Assembly: GCA_903813345.2 (NCBI GenBank)
Contig: CAIIXF020000007.1
Coordinates: forward strand, 36,604,759-36,668,758
Length of the DNA stretch: 64,000 nt
DNA from: Owenia fusiformis
Lineage: Eukaryota; Annelida; Polychaeta; Sabellida; Oweniidae
Direction of reading: 5' to 3'
Shown: positions 24,255-34,980 of the stretch, in pieces
How the letters are laid out: the number at the start of each line of letters is the position of its first letter
Numbering within the stretch: position 1 is the stretch's first letter
The notes under the pieces: generated by a model
What the model was told of the DNA's origin: nothing
The model's database searches: none
The model's input: only the letters and a program-made list of their open reading frames with translations
Program-made: the position numbers and the translations under genes

Positions 24255-24650
24255 GTCAGGGTGCATGATGGGAAATTTTCTGCATTCCTCAATTGAGTCA
24301 CATGTTATTTTTCAAACAAGAATCACTCCTTCCCCAGAGGGTCTATATCTTCCAGGTTTGCACAAAGAGTGCTCTTATGTGCCTAGAAAAGACTTGTGAG
24401 ACGAATGTTTTGATAAAGTGTATAAAAAACAAGAAAATTCAGTGAAAAAATTCAGAAATTTTTCAGAATTTTTTTTCACTGAATTTTCTCGTTTTTTATA
24501 CATTTTACAAAACAAATCTTCTCACAAGGCTTTTCTAGGCACATAAGTGCACTCTTTGTGCAAACCTGGAAGATGTAGACAATGTGGGGAAGGAGTTATT
24601 TTTGTTTGAAAAATAACATGTGACTCAATTGAGGAATGCAGAAAAGGATG
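24255..24650. repeat. About 395-bp hairpin inside the TTAA element
   Basis: Left arm phrases tctgcattcctcaattgagt, gtttgcacaaagagtgc and gaaaattcagtgaaaaa return inverted in the right arm. The centre lies near 24455. Confidence 0.85.
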
Positions 24651-25117
24651 AGTCTGGGAATGAGTCTGGGTATCGACTTAGAAAATATTGAAAATTGTAA
24701 TGTCTGAAAAACCAGCTCAATCACACATATTATTAAACTTCAATATCTTATCCTTCTTCTGAGATTACTAAAATATCAATTTGTATCACAATTGATGAAG
24801 AATATTGGCATCAAAGACAGTGCATATCACTTTGTCAGAATTGAAAAAAAATCAATGGCAAATATTAAATGAATTATTTATACAAAAGGTTTGAAACATA
24901 TCCTCCAAAACATTGCTTATTTTCTTTGTATAGACATTGAATGGTATTTCTGGATAAGTGAATTTGTATTTATCTGGGTAATCAAGGGATTATAGTCACT
25001 CAAAGTTACTGAGCATCCAGTTTTGAGACTTCAATTGTGTTGGTGAAGTTACACATATTTCAGTCAAATTCATGCTGAGCACAACATTTTGGTTTCAATT
25101 TTATAATCCCTATACAT

Positions 25118-26857
25118 CACGGGGTGCCATCGAATAATTTTGGCAACGTACCGGAGAACGACATTTTACTAAGAAATGGCAATAATTAAGCACAATATAT
25201 TTTTAACTAGAGTTCTATTTTGATTTTGACAAAAGTAAGTATTCCATGCAATAACTATTTCATTCATGAGTTTGTAGGAATTCTGTTGGAACCCAGTTCT
25301 GATCAAGTACGAAGTTATTGAAATCGGCGCAGACGGACTTTACTCCGAAAGATGGTTTTTCGATTATAACTTTTCACAACATTTAGGTATAGACTTTTGA
25401 AAAAAGTACAGAATAGTCCTTATACTTTTGAATAATTCTGTTATTTCTGATTCACACGACTCTGATTTGTTTAATTAAAAAAAAAGTTTTAAAAATATTA
25501 CTTAGGAACGTAACCGGAGCTGGGAACGTAACCGGAGCAGATCAGTTGAATTATTTAATCAAAAAAATTAAAATATATGATTTGTAACATGGTCATTTTC
25601 ACATTGTTTATATTTCTACTTTTCATATTGACCAATCCCCATCCATGTCATTTTAACAGGTCCCTTCATTACTTTACACCAGTGTTTCAAATATTTAATT
25701 CCAATGTTTTCAATTCTTTTGTATACTTTCTACTATATCTTCCTTTATTTAAAGCAATTTTTAGCTTTTCATGGTGTGATTGTTTCGTACTGTTTTTGTA
25801 TTCCATATAATAGCATTCACTCACATGTAGCTGAGTTTGGGTGTTGGCCCAGCCTAAGTAGTTGCTTAGAGTTAGATGATAATGTAGATTGTACAGAGAA
25901 CGTTTGAAGTTTATTTGAAATAGACTATTTTATATATTTTAACTTTAGTTATCTGTTACTTTTATTTGCCACCCACGGGCCTTACACTCGCCCCGTTACA
26001 GATTTAAAGCACATATACTAATTTAAAAACATACGGGATTGTTCGAATGCGTATTTATTACATTTAATTTAAAGAAAAAAATTTATCCATTGTGAAAAAT
26101 TAAATTTGGTATTTACCATGCATAAGTGCACTTACCTTAGAAAGGCTATCAGACATAGAACAATCATTGTATGGAGAATGAAGTGATTAAATGTAGTAAG
26201 CAAATATTTCCATTTGATTTCACCCATTGTATTTGTTCAGCAAACTATTAGAACCCACTCTGTTATACTAATTTCTAATTAATTTCTAATTTATACTAAT
26301 TGCCATGCATTGATTTTCCTGTAAGTGAAGGGTAATAAATAATGCTCATTTTAACATTCATATGTGTTTGTAAATAATATATATGCTTTAAATCATATAT
26401 TGTATTTTTTTTAAATTATATAATTCAACTGATCTGCTCCCGTTACGTTCCCAGCTCCGGTTACGTTCCTAAGTAATATTTTTAAAACTTTTTTTTTAAT
26501 TAAACAAATCAGAGTCGTGTGAATCAGAAATAACAGAATTATTCAATAGTATAAGGACTATTCTGTACTTTTTTCAAAAGTCTATACTTAAATGTTGTAA
26601 AAAGTTATAATCGAAAAACCATCTTTCTGAGTAAAGTCCGACTGCGCCGATTTCAATAACTTCGTACTTGATCAGAACTGGGTTCCAACAGAATTCCTTC
26701 AAATTCATGAATGAAATAGCCATTGCATGGAATACTTACTTTTGTCAAAATCAAAGTAGAACTCGAGTTAAAAAATATATTGTGCTTAATTATTGCCATT
26801 TCTTAGTAAAATGTCGTTCTCCGGTACGTTGCCAAAATTATTCGATGGCACCCCGTG
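25118..26857. mobile_element. 1.74-kb element with 450-bp inverted arms and 6-bp target duplication
   Basis: Ends CACGGGGTGCCATCGAA and TTCGATGGCACCCCGTG. The arms run to about 25560 and from about 26420, nearly identical. ATACAT flanks at 25112-25117 and 26858-26863. The interior 25570-26010 matches 29640-30035. No convincing protein: the open frames are low-complexity and hydrophobic. The superfamily is open. Confidence 0.88.
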
Positions 26858-27760
26858 ATACATGACCCTGGTGATGAAGAGTCAGATTCAGTCAAAAAAC
26901 CCAAACCGGAAAACTGTGCTCATTGTGAAAACTAAAAGTGAAGCAACTTTTTTCTGATATTTCTTACATCGAATGGCAGCCATTTTGTTTTTCCCCCTTC
27001 AAATTAAACTGGCGGGAAATTCAAAAATTTGAAAAAAATTTTAATTCTTAAATATATTTCAAAAATATGATTTTCTTATTAATTCTTCATGGGTTTTAAG
27101 TTATTTCTTCTTTGTATGTCATACATGTTGCCATTGGTGTTTTTTTCTATGATAATGACTATTTCTTGTTTGTTGGGCTACTTATTCTGACTCTCAGCAG
27201 GGGGCTAATTATGCATCAAAACTCATGAAAAAGTAAATATACTTATCAAATATGACTAGGACAGTAATAAAAACCATATTTCATATACATTTGACTGAGG
27301 GACCAAAAGGGCATATACCCAGACACATCCTTTCCCAACATGCACCCTGTCCTTAAATACAACTCGTCAGTTGTATCCAGTTGGAACCCCAGCGTATTTT
27401 TTTAATTTTTTTAATTATATGGTTGTGCTTTGATTTTACGCTGAAAACATTTATAACTACGTCAACTTTATATTAAAACATTTATTATCTTTTCGGTTGT
27501 ATTAAAATGTAAAATATGATATATGTCAACTAATTGCTTTCTGGAGAACAGTCAAGGTTTAAATTTGGTACAATGAATCGTACACTCATGTAAATCGACA
27601 TGGTTATAACATTGAGCTCAATGCAGTAAATTAGTTATTTCTATGAATCACAGCGGGATTGGTTTCATTTTATATGATTGCCAACTCCGGCGGTATTTTT
27701 GTAAATGCTTTTGACCGCGGTAAATGTGAAACTGATACAGTTGTGTATTATTCAATTGTT

Positions 27761-27878
27761 TTAGGTCTTGGTCACATTTGCTCCGATTTTCACTACGGCC
27801 CCCGGCCGATTGAGTATTGTGTTCAGAAATGTATTCAATTTTGAACAAAATACTCGCAGCAAATGTGATCCAGGCATT
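27761..27878. mobile_element. Stem-loop MITE, GGTCACATTTG family, copy 4
   Basis: Ends cttggtcacatttgctccga and gcagcaaatgtgatccaggc, with the inner arm cccggccgattgagtattgt. The right inner arm is partly deleted. Confidence 0.75.
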
Positions 27879-27959
27879 ACACAGCGGTATTTCGAACATA
27901 CTATTGTTGCATAACCACGACCCAGCCAATTTTAAAATCATACTTCTTATTTAAATCCA

Positions 27960-29362
27960 ACGATAGGAGCTCATGGAAAGTATACATTTTAACTTTTATA
28001 CATCTTTACAAATACTAGAAATCTACATGTTCGAGTGGATCACATAGCAGCAGTCTCCATAAAATGCAAAATACCTGTATTGATAACTTGACTTTGACTG
28101 ATTTTTGAATTGAGATGAACTTGTTGAAACCTCGTGAAACGCCAGATACTAGTACCTAGATGTGACCTTGAAATAATGTTGGCCAATACACATTGACTTT
28201 GACCTTAGGTCACCTAATCATGTGTCGTCAAGGGTCATTGTAGCCCTCAAGGTCCTTACAACGCCAAATACTTAGATATTAAGTTTTGATCTTGAAACAA
28301 ACATGACCCAGTAACATTGGCCTTGAACTCAGTTCACCTAATCGTTGGTTGCCAAGGGTCACAGCAGTCCAAAGGACTTTAAATCACCAAATACCTAGAT
28401 ATTGATATTTTACATAGGAATGACCTTGACTTCAGGTCAACTTATCATGCCTCATCAAGGGTCGAATCTCAGACTGAGGGTAAAAAACGCGTAAACCTAG
28501 ATATTGACATTTTAAAGAGAGAATCTGATCTAGCAAGCAGTCTAACAAAAAAATGTTTCAATTTTAGAATATTTCTGGCTTATGTCATTCCTTTTCATGT
28601 CTATTTTCTAAAAATATAATCCCAAAAGTGCACACTTTATTTCAGGAAAACTAAAGAGTTTACAACAATGACTTTTGTATATTTCTTTTATAAGAATGGT
28701 TACTTATTATTTACAATTTTGCACTTTTAATCTATTATAACTTCATCAATTTCTAACATATCGTAAATATTCTGTGAGATATTGTATTTGAGATTGTAAG
28801 GAATAGTGTACGTCAGTTGTACATGTTGCTTGTAATTTTGTCACCTCCATATATCTGATTCTGCCTTTAACCTAGAATGACTTTGACCTCTGACCTTAGT
28901 AGAACGCTCACTGGCCCATCAAGTATGAGGGCAAAAGGAGATGTCGAGACCTACTATAAAGCATGTTCGGTCTGTCTGTCATTTTGTCTGTCTGTCGGGA
29001 CATCTCCTTCTACACCATTTAACCTTAGTAAGTTGGTCTCCGAAGGTCAGAGTTAAGTTCATTCAAAGGTAAACGATCAATGTCTAGGTATTTGGCGTTT
29101 GATGATACTATGGCCCTTGGCGAATTATGATTAGATGAACCGAGGTCAATATTAATGTTTCTTGTACAAGGTCATCCCGTCATCCCGAGGTCAAAGATAA
29201 ATATTTAGGTATTTTACATTTCAAGACCTTTGGACAAATTCGATTCAATTCAAGAATCGGTCAAGGTCAAAAAATCAATATACAGGTATTTTGTATTTTT
29301 TTTGTAAAGATGTATTAAAGTTAAAATGTAAACAGAGATAAAATAGGTTAGCTCCTATCGTT
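27960..29362. mobile_element. About 1.4-kb inverted-repeat element
   Basis: The left end cgataggagctca and right end gctcctatcg are inverted, with further matching tacattttaacttt-atacatctttacaaa inside. The interior has direct copies of a phrase like tgaccttgacttcaggtcaact / catcaagggtc (28140-28470), partly inverted at 29000-29290, and tctgtctgtc runs near 28970. Non-coding. Confidence 0.7.
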
Positions 29363-29389
29363 TCCTTGTGTATACGTTTATGTCTTTGC

Positions 29390-30140
29390 GTAATAACGCA
29401 GATGCAAGCAGGTAGATACCAGTCTCACCACAAGGTGGCTTGTTCGGGTCAGATAGCATGGCGGGTATGGTAGAAGGTTCCCTTTAACTTAAAGTACATC
29501 TGTTTTCGTGGTTCAATTTTCATATCACCCTTAAAATGTATCTAATAGCAATGCAAATTAAAATATGTCCAGTGAAAGAAAATGCAATACAAGAATAGAT
29601 ATTTCACTTTTTGTGATTTTGTAACAATGGGGTTATTTTTTGTATATGTAACATGGTCATTTTCACATTTTATATTATTACTGTTCATATTTATCAATCC
29701 CTATTCATCTCAATATAACAGGTCCCTAAGTAGGTTGTTTGCAGTTTTAATCTTTTAATACCATGTTCACTTTTCACCTTTTATTGAAACCAGTTATTCA
29801 ACTATGCAAACTGTGTCAGTTTTATATATCTATTGTTCCCTTATATGGTCTTTCTCACTCACATGTAGCTGAGATTGGGTGTTGGCTTGTCAGTAGTTGT
29901 TGTAAGAGTTCATGGTGTAGATTACAGAGCATTGTATTTTGAACATTGAAGTTTGAAATATACTATTTTATACATATTTTAATTTGAAGTTCGAGTTATT
30001 TTATTGCCACCCACGGGACTTCCACACGCCCATTTACATATAACGCATTGAAACAACTTTAAAAAGTGAGCAATGTCAGTGTTGTGATAATAACGCCCCT
30101 CATACCTATTTATTACAGGTCGTGTAGACCATTGTTGCCT
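29390..30140. repeat. Compound of dispersed repeats
   Basis: 29400-29640 matches 10620-10850. 29640-30035 matches the interior of the element at 25570-26010. 30036-30133 (taacgcattgaaac...cctatttattacaggtc) matches 50972-51066. Three repeat families therefore abut here. Confidence 0.65.
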
Positions 30141-30359
30141 GATTTATAGCAAAAACATTGACTTTTGCACGTTGATGATGATGCGCCTTTTATAATAGAT
30201 CTCATATCTTAGAAGCGTATCAGTTCAAAAAAATACTAGAAGACCTTACATATTTTGCCATGCACTGCGCCTATTCATTTGGCAATTTAGTTGTAAATTC
30301 TATCTTGAAAAAAATAAATCTTCCAAATTTATTGAGTTTTCTTGCAGAAATCGCCTACC

Positions 30360-30950
30360 CCCCCCCCCCCATCCATCCATTTCGTATGATCACCGGGCGT
30401 GATTTAAGCTGCTGATATTCTTCTTTAAACGAGTCTATAAGTTGGACTCCCTTTATAGAAGCTTTGAACTGAATTTGCCTGCTTAATGCTGAAATTTTAT
30501 TGTTTATCCATACATTTTAAGAAAAAAAATGTATAAAAAGAGATGTTAAGCCAAATGTTGCCATAACAATTCAGAAAATGTAAAAAATTTCGAATTTTAT
30601 ATGTACAGGCCGCGTTGCCCCTTTAAGAAGCTCAATATGAAAATTATCTAATCAAACATTTCATCCACCATTTTGAAACACTAATCAATCCAATCTGTGC
30701 TAGCGATTCATAGGGCGAGCCATTTGGATATTTCCAGGCTTCGTACACACCTGCAAATGTCAGGGAAATTGACTTAATTTTCCAAGTGCTGGAAATGTCA
30801 GGGAATTTTAAAATCAGGTCAAAAGGGCAAACGATGACCGGGAATTTTGAAACGGTAGATATGTCAGGGAAATTGGATTGAGTGGATTAATGAATTTCAT
30901 AGATCTAGAGGCCCTTCAGGAGTGGAAAATCTTAAAATATCAGAGATTAA
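30360..30950. other. Interior of the 10.8-kb element, nothing recognised
   Basis: A C-run near 30360 and AT-rich DNA. No gene. Confidence 0.4.
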
Positions 30951-31204
30951 TGTTTCCAAACTTTTTTGAAACAAACTAACGTCTTGTTTTCAAACTACAC
31001 CTTGCTCCTTTCTGTCGTATTTAATAAAACAAAAATAGTAAACCACGGAGGGATACGAACCACTCACCTGGGACTTGGTTATTCACTAGCGCCATAGGCG
31101 TTCACCTATTCTGGATACAACTGACGAGTCGTATTTAAGTGGAGTCAAAAGTGAGGATCATTTTGAATTGACGCTCGGTATAAATATAAATAATTTTGTT
31201 CTTT

Positions 31205-31285
31205 CATATCGGTAGCACGTTGGCCTCATGGTTAGCGTGCCTGGCTTCCACGCTCAAGGTTAGTTGATCGAGACCCGTTCATGTC
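31205..31285 (+). other. tRNA-like segment in the right arm
   Basis: Mirror copy of 23150-23225, with tggcctcatggttagcgtgc and gatcgagaccc. A second B-box-like ggttcgtatccc lies on the minus strand nearby (its left-arm counterpart is on the plus strand near 23380). Stems are weak. Confidence 0.35.
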
Positions 31286-32278
31286 GAACTTTTTGATTTG
31301 CTTGTTGTCAAGATATAATAAGTAGGGCAAAATCCAGAAAAAGTAGATCAAAAATACTCCAATGGAGTATAAAATTGTCACCAGGATTCCGAAATGAGAC
31401 GAATGTAACTCGTTAAATCTCGGAAGATAAGGTAGGTCAGAAAATCCGGTTTAATCCGAACTAGGTTCGGGAATTTTCGTCATAAGAAGTAGATCAAAAA
31501 TACTCCAATGGAGTATAAAATTGTCACCAGGATTCCGAAATGAGACGAATGTTAACTCGTGAAATCTCGGAAGATAAAGTAGGTCAGAAAATCCGGATTA
31601 ATCCGAACAAGGTTCGGGAATTTTCGTCATAAGAAGTAGATCAAAAATACTCCAAATGGAGTATAAAATTGTCACCAGGATTCCGAAATACGACGAATCG
31701 AATCGGCAAACTTCGGTACAATAATGAAGTGCATAAAAACCGAAATGATCCGAACAATGTTCGGATAAAATCGTGAAACAGGTGTCAGGGTCTTCCCCTC
31801 ATCTTTCCCGACATGGTTCTAAAAGCCTTATATGGATCTATCACGTGACATTCAAAATGACGTTCCTATATGGTTCTATGGGCCTTATATGGATCTTTGG
31901 AACACGTGACCTAATACCAAATCAAAATCAAAATTTTACCTTGACCATTGGATGGGATTTCATAGAAAATATCCAAGAAAACATATTCTCGTGATCCTTA
32001 AATCACTTAAATTCGATCATTTTATCTTCACCCTTTGATGGAATTTTATGACAGAAGTTATGAAAACACATCATCATGTAAGGGTTTTCACCTAAATTAA
32101 AAATGAAAAATGTTTCATGAAAAATATCATCATGTTATGATTTGTATTTAAATAAGACCGTTTCATCTAAATACTTGCTGGATAATATTTCATAAAAAAT
32201 GCACTTTAAAAATATTTCAGGATTTGCCTTAATTTATCAATGTAATGTAAGTATTAGATTGACTCTCAAATAGGGTTC

Positions 32279-32657
32279 TACCCTTTGCATTCGTTTGACT
32301 TCACTTTTTAAAAGAGAGCTTCGTCTTCACTCTTTCAAACTAAAATAAACCTGTGAACTCACCGCGCCAATCAGTGTTCGTCGGCCAAATTTGACCGACG
32401 TTCTATATATGGTCATTCCTTCTGACGTCATCGTTGAGCCCGGAATTGACCAATGACATGCGCATATTTAATTAGAACGCATTTGGCGTATGTTTCTTCA
32501 AGCTCGCCGATTGGTGGAAGAAAGGTCAGCGCGTAGGTCAAAAGTGATTTATTACCCAAACTGTCACCGGTACCCGTTGTGGGGGCGGGGCTACTAAACT
32601 GTAATGTGGTCTCTACTAGGCAGAGTGTAGTTTAACTAGACTCTGCACGCAGGGTAA
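32279..32657. mobile_element. 379-bp element with 8-bp target duplication, copy B
   Basis: Inverse orientation to copy A at 20319. Begins TACCCTTTGCATTCG and ends CGCAGGGTAA, flanked by TAGGGTTC at 32271-32278 and 32658-32665. The left arm of the 10.8-kb element (near 22150-22165) shows the uninterrupted site, so this is a later insertion into the right arm only. Confidence 0.92.
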
Positions 32658-32850
32658 TAGGGTTCTATTTTAACTTTTTTATCGAAATTAATACTAGGCA
32701 GGACTCACTCTCTAAATAGCTAATAAAAATTCAACCCTTGGATGTGATTTCGTTGAAAAAAAAATATGACAAGTCCAGAATCAAATGATTTGTCCAGAAC
32801 CTCTTAAGATCCTGTTAAAAGAAATGTTACTGAAATGTTTCCCTACATAC

Positions 32851-32946
32851 CTCTGCCTCTGATCTTTGCTTTCCTTTAGTCAGGTTTTTATTTGCCATTG
32901 TAAGCTCATTCTGTAGAGATTTCATCTTGGAAGAAAGATCTAGAGC
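32851..32946 (-). CDS. 96-nt coiled-coil exon, array member 1 (genomic order)
   Basis: GCTCTAGAT start after AG, donor GTATGT, phase 0, 32 codons. Contains MKSLQNELTMANKNLTKGK, so two glutamates of the consensus are replaced. It is the last intact copy before the 10.8-kb insertion in transcription order. Confidence 0.8.
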
Positions 32947-33047
32947 CTGAAAAAATTATTTAATACAAAAATTAAAGGAATGTGTTAAAGCTCAAATGGT
33001 AACATTTATATATGAAAAGAAAATCTTCTGAATGTTTCCCTACATAC

Positions 33048-33143
33048 CTCTGCCTCTGATCTCTGCTTTTCTTCTGTCAGGTTATTATTTGCAATTGCCA
33101 GCTCATCCTGTAGAGATTTCATCTTGGAAGAAAGATCTAGAGC
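33048..33143 (-). CDS. 96-nt coiled-coil exon, array member 2
   Basis: Phase 0, AG acceptor, GTATGT donor. Reads ALDLSSKMKSLQDELAIANN then NLTEEKQRSEAE. Starts 197 bp from its neighbour at 32946. Confidence 0.85.
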
Positions 33144-33247
33144 CTGAAAAAATTATTTAATATACAAAAATTAAAGGAATGTGTTTAAGCTCAAATGGTA
33201 ACATTTATATATGAAAAGAAAATATTCTGAAATATTTCCCTACATAC

Positions 33248-33343
33248 CTCTGCCTCTGATCTCTGCTTTTCTTCTGTCTGGTTATTATTTGCCATCGCCA
33301 GCTCATCATGTAGAGATTTCACCTGGGAAGAAAGATCTAGAGC
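33248..33343 (-). CDS. 96-nt coiled-coil exon, array member 3
   Basis: Phase 0, intact splice signals. ALDLSSQVKSLHDELAMANN then NQTEEKQRSEAE: a glutamine replaces a core leucine. Spacing to member 2 is exactly 200 bp. Confidence 0.85.
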
Positions 33344-33447
33344 CTGAAAAAAATATTTGATATACAGAAATTAAAGGAATGTGTTTAAGCTCAAATGGTA
33401 ACATTTATATATGAAAAGAAAATCTTCTGAAATGTTTCCCTACATAC

Positions 33448-33543
33448 CTCTGCCTCTGATCTCTGCTTTTCTTCTGTCAGGTTATCATTTGCCATTGTCA
33501 GCTCATATTGTAGAGATTTCACCTTGGAAGAAAGATCTAGAGC
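33448..33543 (-). CDS. 96-nt coiled-coil exon, array member 4
   Basis: Phase 0, intact splice signals. ALDLSSKVKSLQYELTMAND then NLTEEKQRSEAE. Spacing to member 3 is 200 bp. Confidence 0.85.
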
Positions 33544-33646
33544 CTGAAAAAAATATTTGATATACAAAAATTAAAGGAATGTGCTTAAGTTCAAATAGTA
33601 ACATTTATATATGAAAAGAAAATCTTCTGAATGTTTCCCTACATAC

Positions 33647-33742
33647 CTCTGCCTCTGATCTCTGCTTTTCTTCTGTCAGGTTATTATTTGCCATTGCCAG
33701 CTCATCCTGTAGAGATTTCACATTCGAAGAAAGATCTAGAGC
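33647..33742 (-). CDS. 96-nt coiled-coil exon, array member 5
   Basis: Phase 0, intact splice signals. ALDLSSNVKSLQDELAMANN then NLTEEKQRSEAE. Spacing to member 4 is 199 bp. Confidence 0.85.
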
Positions 33743-33846
33743 CTGAAAAAAATATTTGATAAACAAAAATTAAGGGAATGTGTTTAAGCTCAAATGGTAA
33801 CATTTATATATAAAAAGAAAATCTTCTGAAATGTTTCCCTACATAC

Positions 33847-33942
33847 CTCTGCCTCTGATCTCTGCTTTTCTTCTGTCAGGTTATTATTTGCCATTGCCAG
33901 CTCATCTTGTAGAGATTTCACCTTGGAAGAGAGATTCAGATC
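33847..33942 (-). pseudogene. 96-nt coiled-coil exon with a lost acceptor
   Basis: The reading frame and GTATGT donor are intact, and the codons after the first few match the consensus. But the two bases before the exon are AA, not AG, and the usual T-rich tract is replaced by unrelated sequence. Use of the nearest AG would start one base inside and shift the frame to an early stop. The exon is probably skipped, which the 96-nt symmetric length allows without harm. Confidence 0.75.
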
Positions 33943-34049
33943 TTACAAATGAACAAAGATTTGAAATAGAGGAATAATCAAATGAATATGTATAGATTCG
34001 GATGAACATTTATGTATAAAAAAAACATTCTAGATATTCCCCTATATAC

Positions 34050-34145
34050 CTCTGCCTCTGATATCCGCTTTTCTTCTGTCAGGTTATTATTTGCAATTGT
34101 CAGCTCATCCTGTAGAGATTTCACCTTAGAGGAAAGATCGAGAGC
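34050..34145 (-). CDS. 96-nt coiled-coil exon, array member 7
   Basis: Phase 0, AG acceptor, GTATAT donor. ALDLSSKVKSLQDELTIANN then NLTEEKRISEAE. It starts 203 bp from the broken copy. Confidence 0.82.
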
Positions 34146-34199
34146 CTGAAATTCAAAACAAATATTACATATAGAAATCAGTTAATTAAGTAAAAATTA

Positions 34200-34265
34200 A
34201 TTAATCAAAATAATTAATTAATTTAATAAATTAATTAATTAATTAATTAGTTAATTAATCAATGA
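34200..34265. repeat. (TTAA)n-like simple repeat
   Basis: Runs of ttaattaatt in the intron upstream of array member 7. Confidence 0.85.
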
Positions 34266-34346
34266 GTAATAAAATGATTTTTCGGCATCTTGTCAGAGGG
34301 TATAAAAGTCATAGTTCATATCTATTTTAGTTGATTCATAGTATAC

Positions 34347-34421
34347 CCCAGTTTGGGATTTTAGTGTTTCGTCCCTGTGCTCATCGTCCAGAAATTTTAT
34401 CTTTGAAGAAAGTTTGTGGAC
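34347..34421 (-). CDS. 75-nt diverged coiled-coil exon (25 residues)
   Basis: Acceptor ttttattttAG, donor GTATAC, phase 0 at both ends, no stop. It starts VHKLSSKIKFLDDEH and lacks the ...NNNLTEEK part. It may be a shortened old copy that is still spliced, or a decaying one. Confidence 0.5.
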
Positions 34422-34429
34422 CTAAAATA

Positions 34430-34975
34430 AAATATTGATTTAAAAGGGCATGTTTAGTGATATTGTGCTTTATATATATTATTATTATTTTAACAAAATG
34501 ATATGGACCATACCGCCATCACCTTGGTTACCATAGCAACCGTAAAATGTTTAGTAATAGTCATATATATTATATGAACAAGATTGGTTCATTATTTTCA
34601 TAATTATATATATTTGTGCAAACGTTTTTGAACAACCCTTGTATATAGGATACAAAACAGACAATAAACACACATTTCTGAGTAAACAGCTCATTTTACA
34701 GGCATTCAAAAAACCGGAAAAACGTCCACGCAAAAGTATATAAAGAAGACCGCTGAACCAATCTGTCATTTTCTGAGATTCAATGAACAAGAAGAAACCA
34801 CCTCATCAGAGGATAAGAGAGCAACGCATTCTTTGACTCCACCCAGAATTAAAGTAACACATTTACGATGTATCTAAAATCTAAAACCTCAGAAAGTAAT
34901 AGATATGACTATATGTTGTATAAAAAGAGATTTAAAAATAAATTGTGTCTGAGAGATAAATAAAAAAAGAAAAAA
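34430..34975 (-). other. Intron DNA, nothing recognised
   Basis: AT-rich, with short repeats tta/att. No bounded element. Confidence 0.4.
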
Positions 34976-34980
34976 AACTT

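Larger units (their letters stand above)
24254..27352. mobile_element. 3.1-kb element bounded by TTAA
   Basis: Ends GGTCAGGGTGCATGATGGGAAA and, inverted, TTTCCCAACATGCACCCTGTCC, with TTAA at 24250-24253 and 27353-27356. TTAA targets are typical of piggyBac and Kolobok. It contains a strong hairpin at the left (24255-24650) and a complete nested element (25118-26857). No transposase is readable. Confidence 0.8.
22006..32814. mobile_element. 10.8-kb composite element with inverted arms of about 1.5 kb
   Basis: The outer ends CAGGATCTTAAGAGG (left) and CCTCTTAAGATCCTG (right) are inverted, and similarity runs inward to about 23485 on the left and about 30965 on the right, with traces to 23509 and 30878. 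AAAA abuts both ends if AA/TT are included in the element. It lies in an intron that in sister copies is about 104 bp long. The interior is a stack of other elements, and I recognise no transposase, integrase or polymerase gene in it. The superfamily is unknown. Confidence 0.8.

Noticed and set aside
25577-25907. Hydrophobic open frames that might be membrane proteins
   Set aside because: They lie inside a non-autonomous transposon and are T-rich; the related copy at 29640-30035 does not preserve the frame.
22006-32814. Polinton/Maverick identity for the 10.8-kb element
   Set aside because: The arm length would fit, but no polymerase, integrase, ATPase or capsid-like frame is seen and the flanking duplication is not a clear 6 bp.
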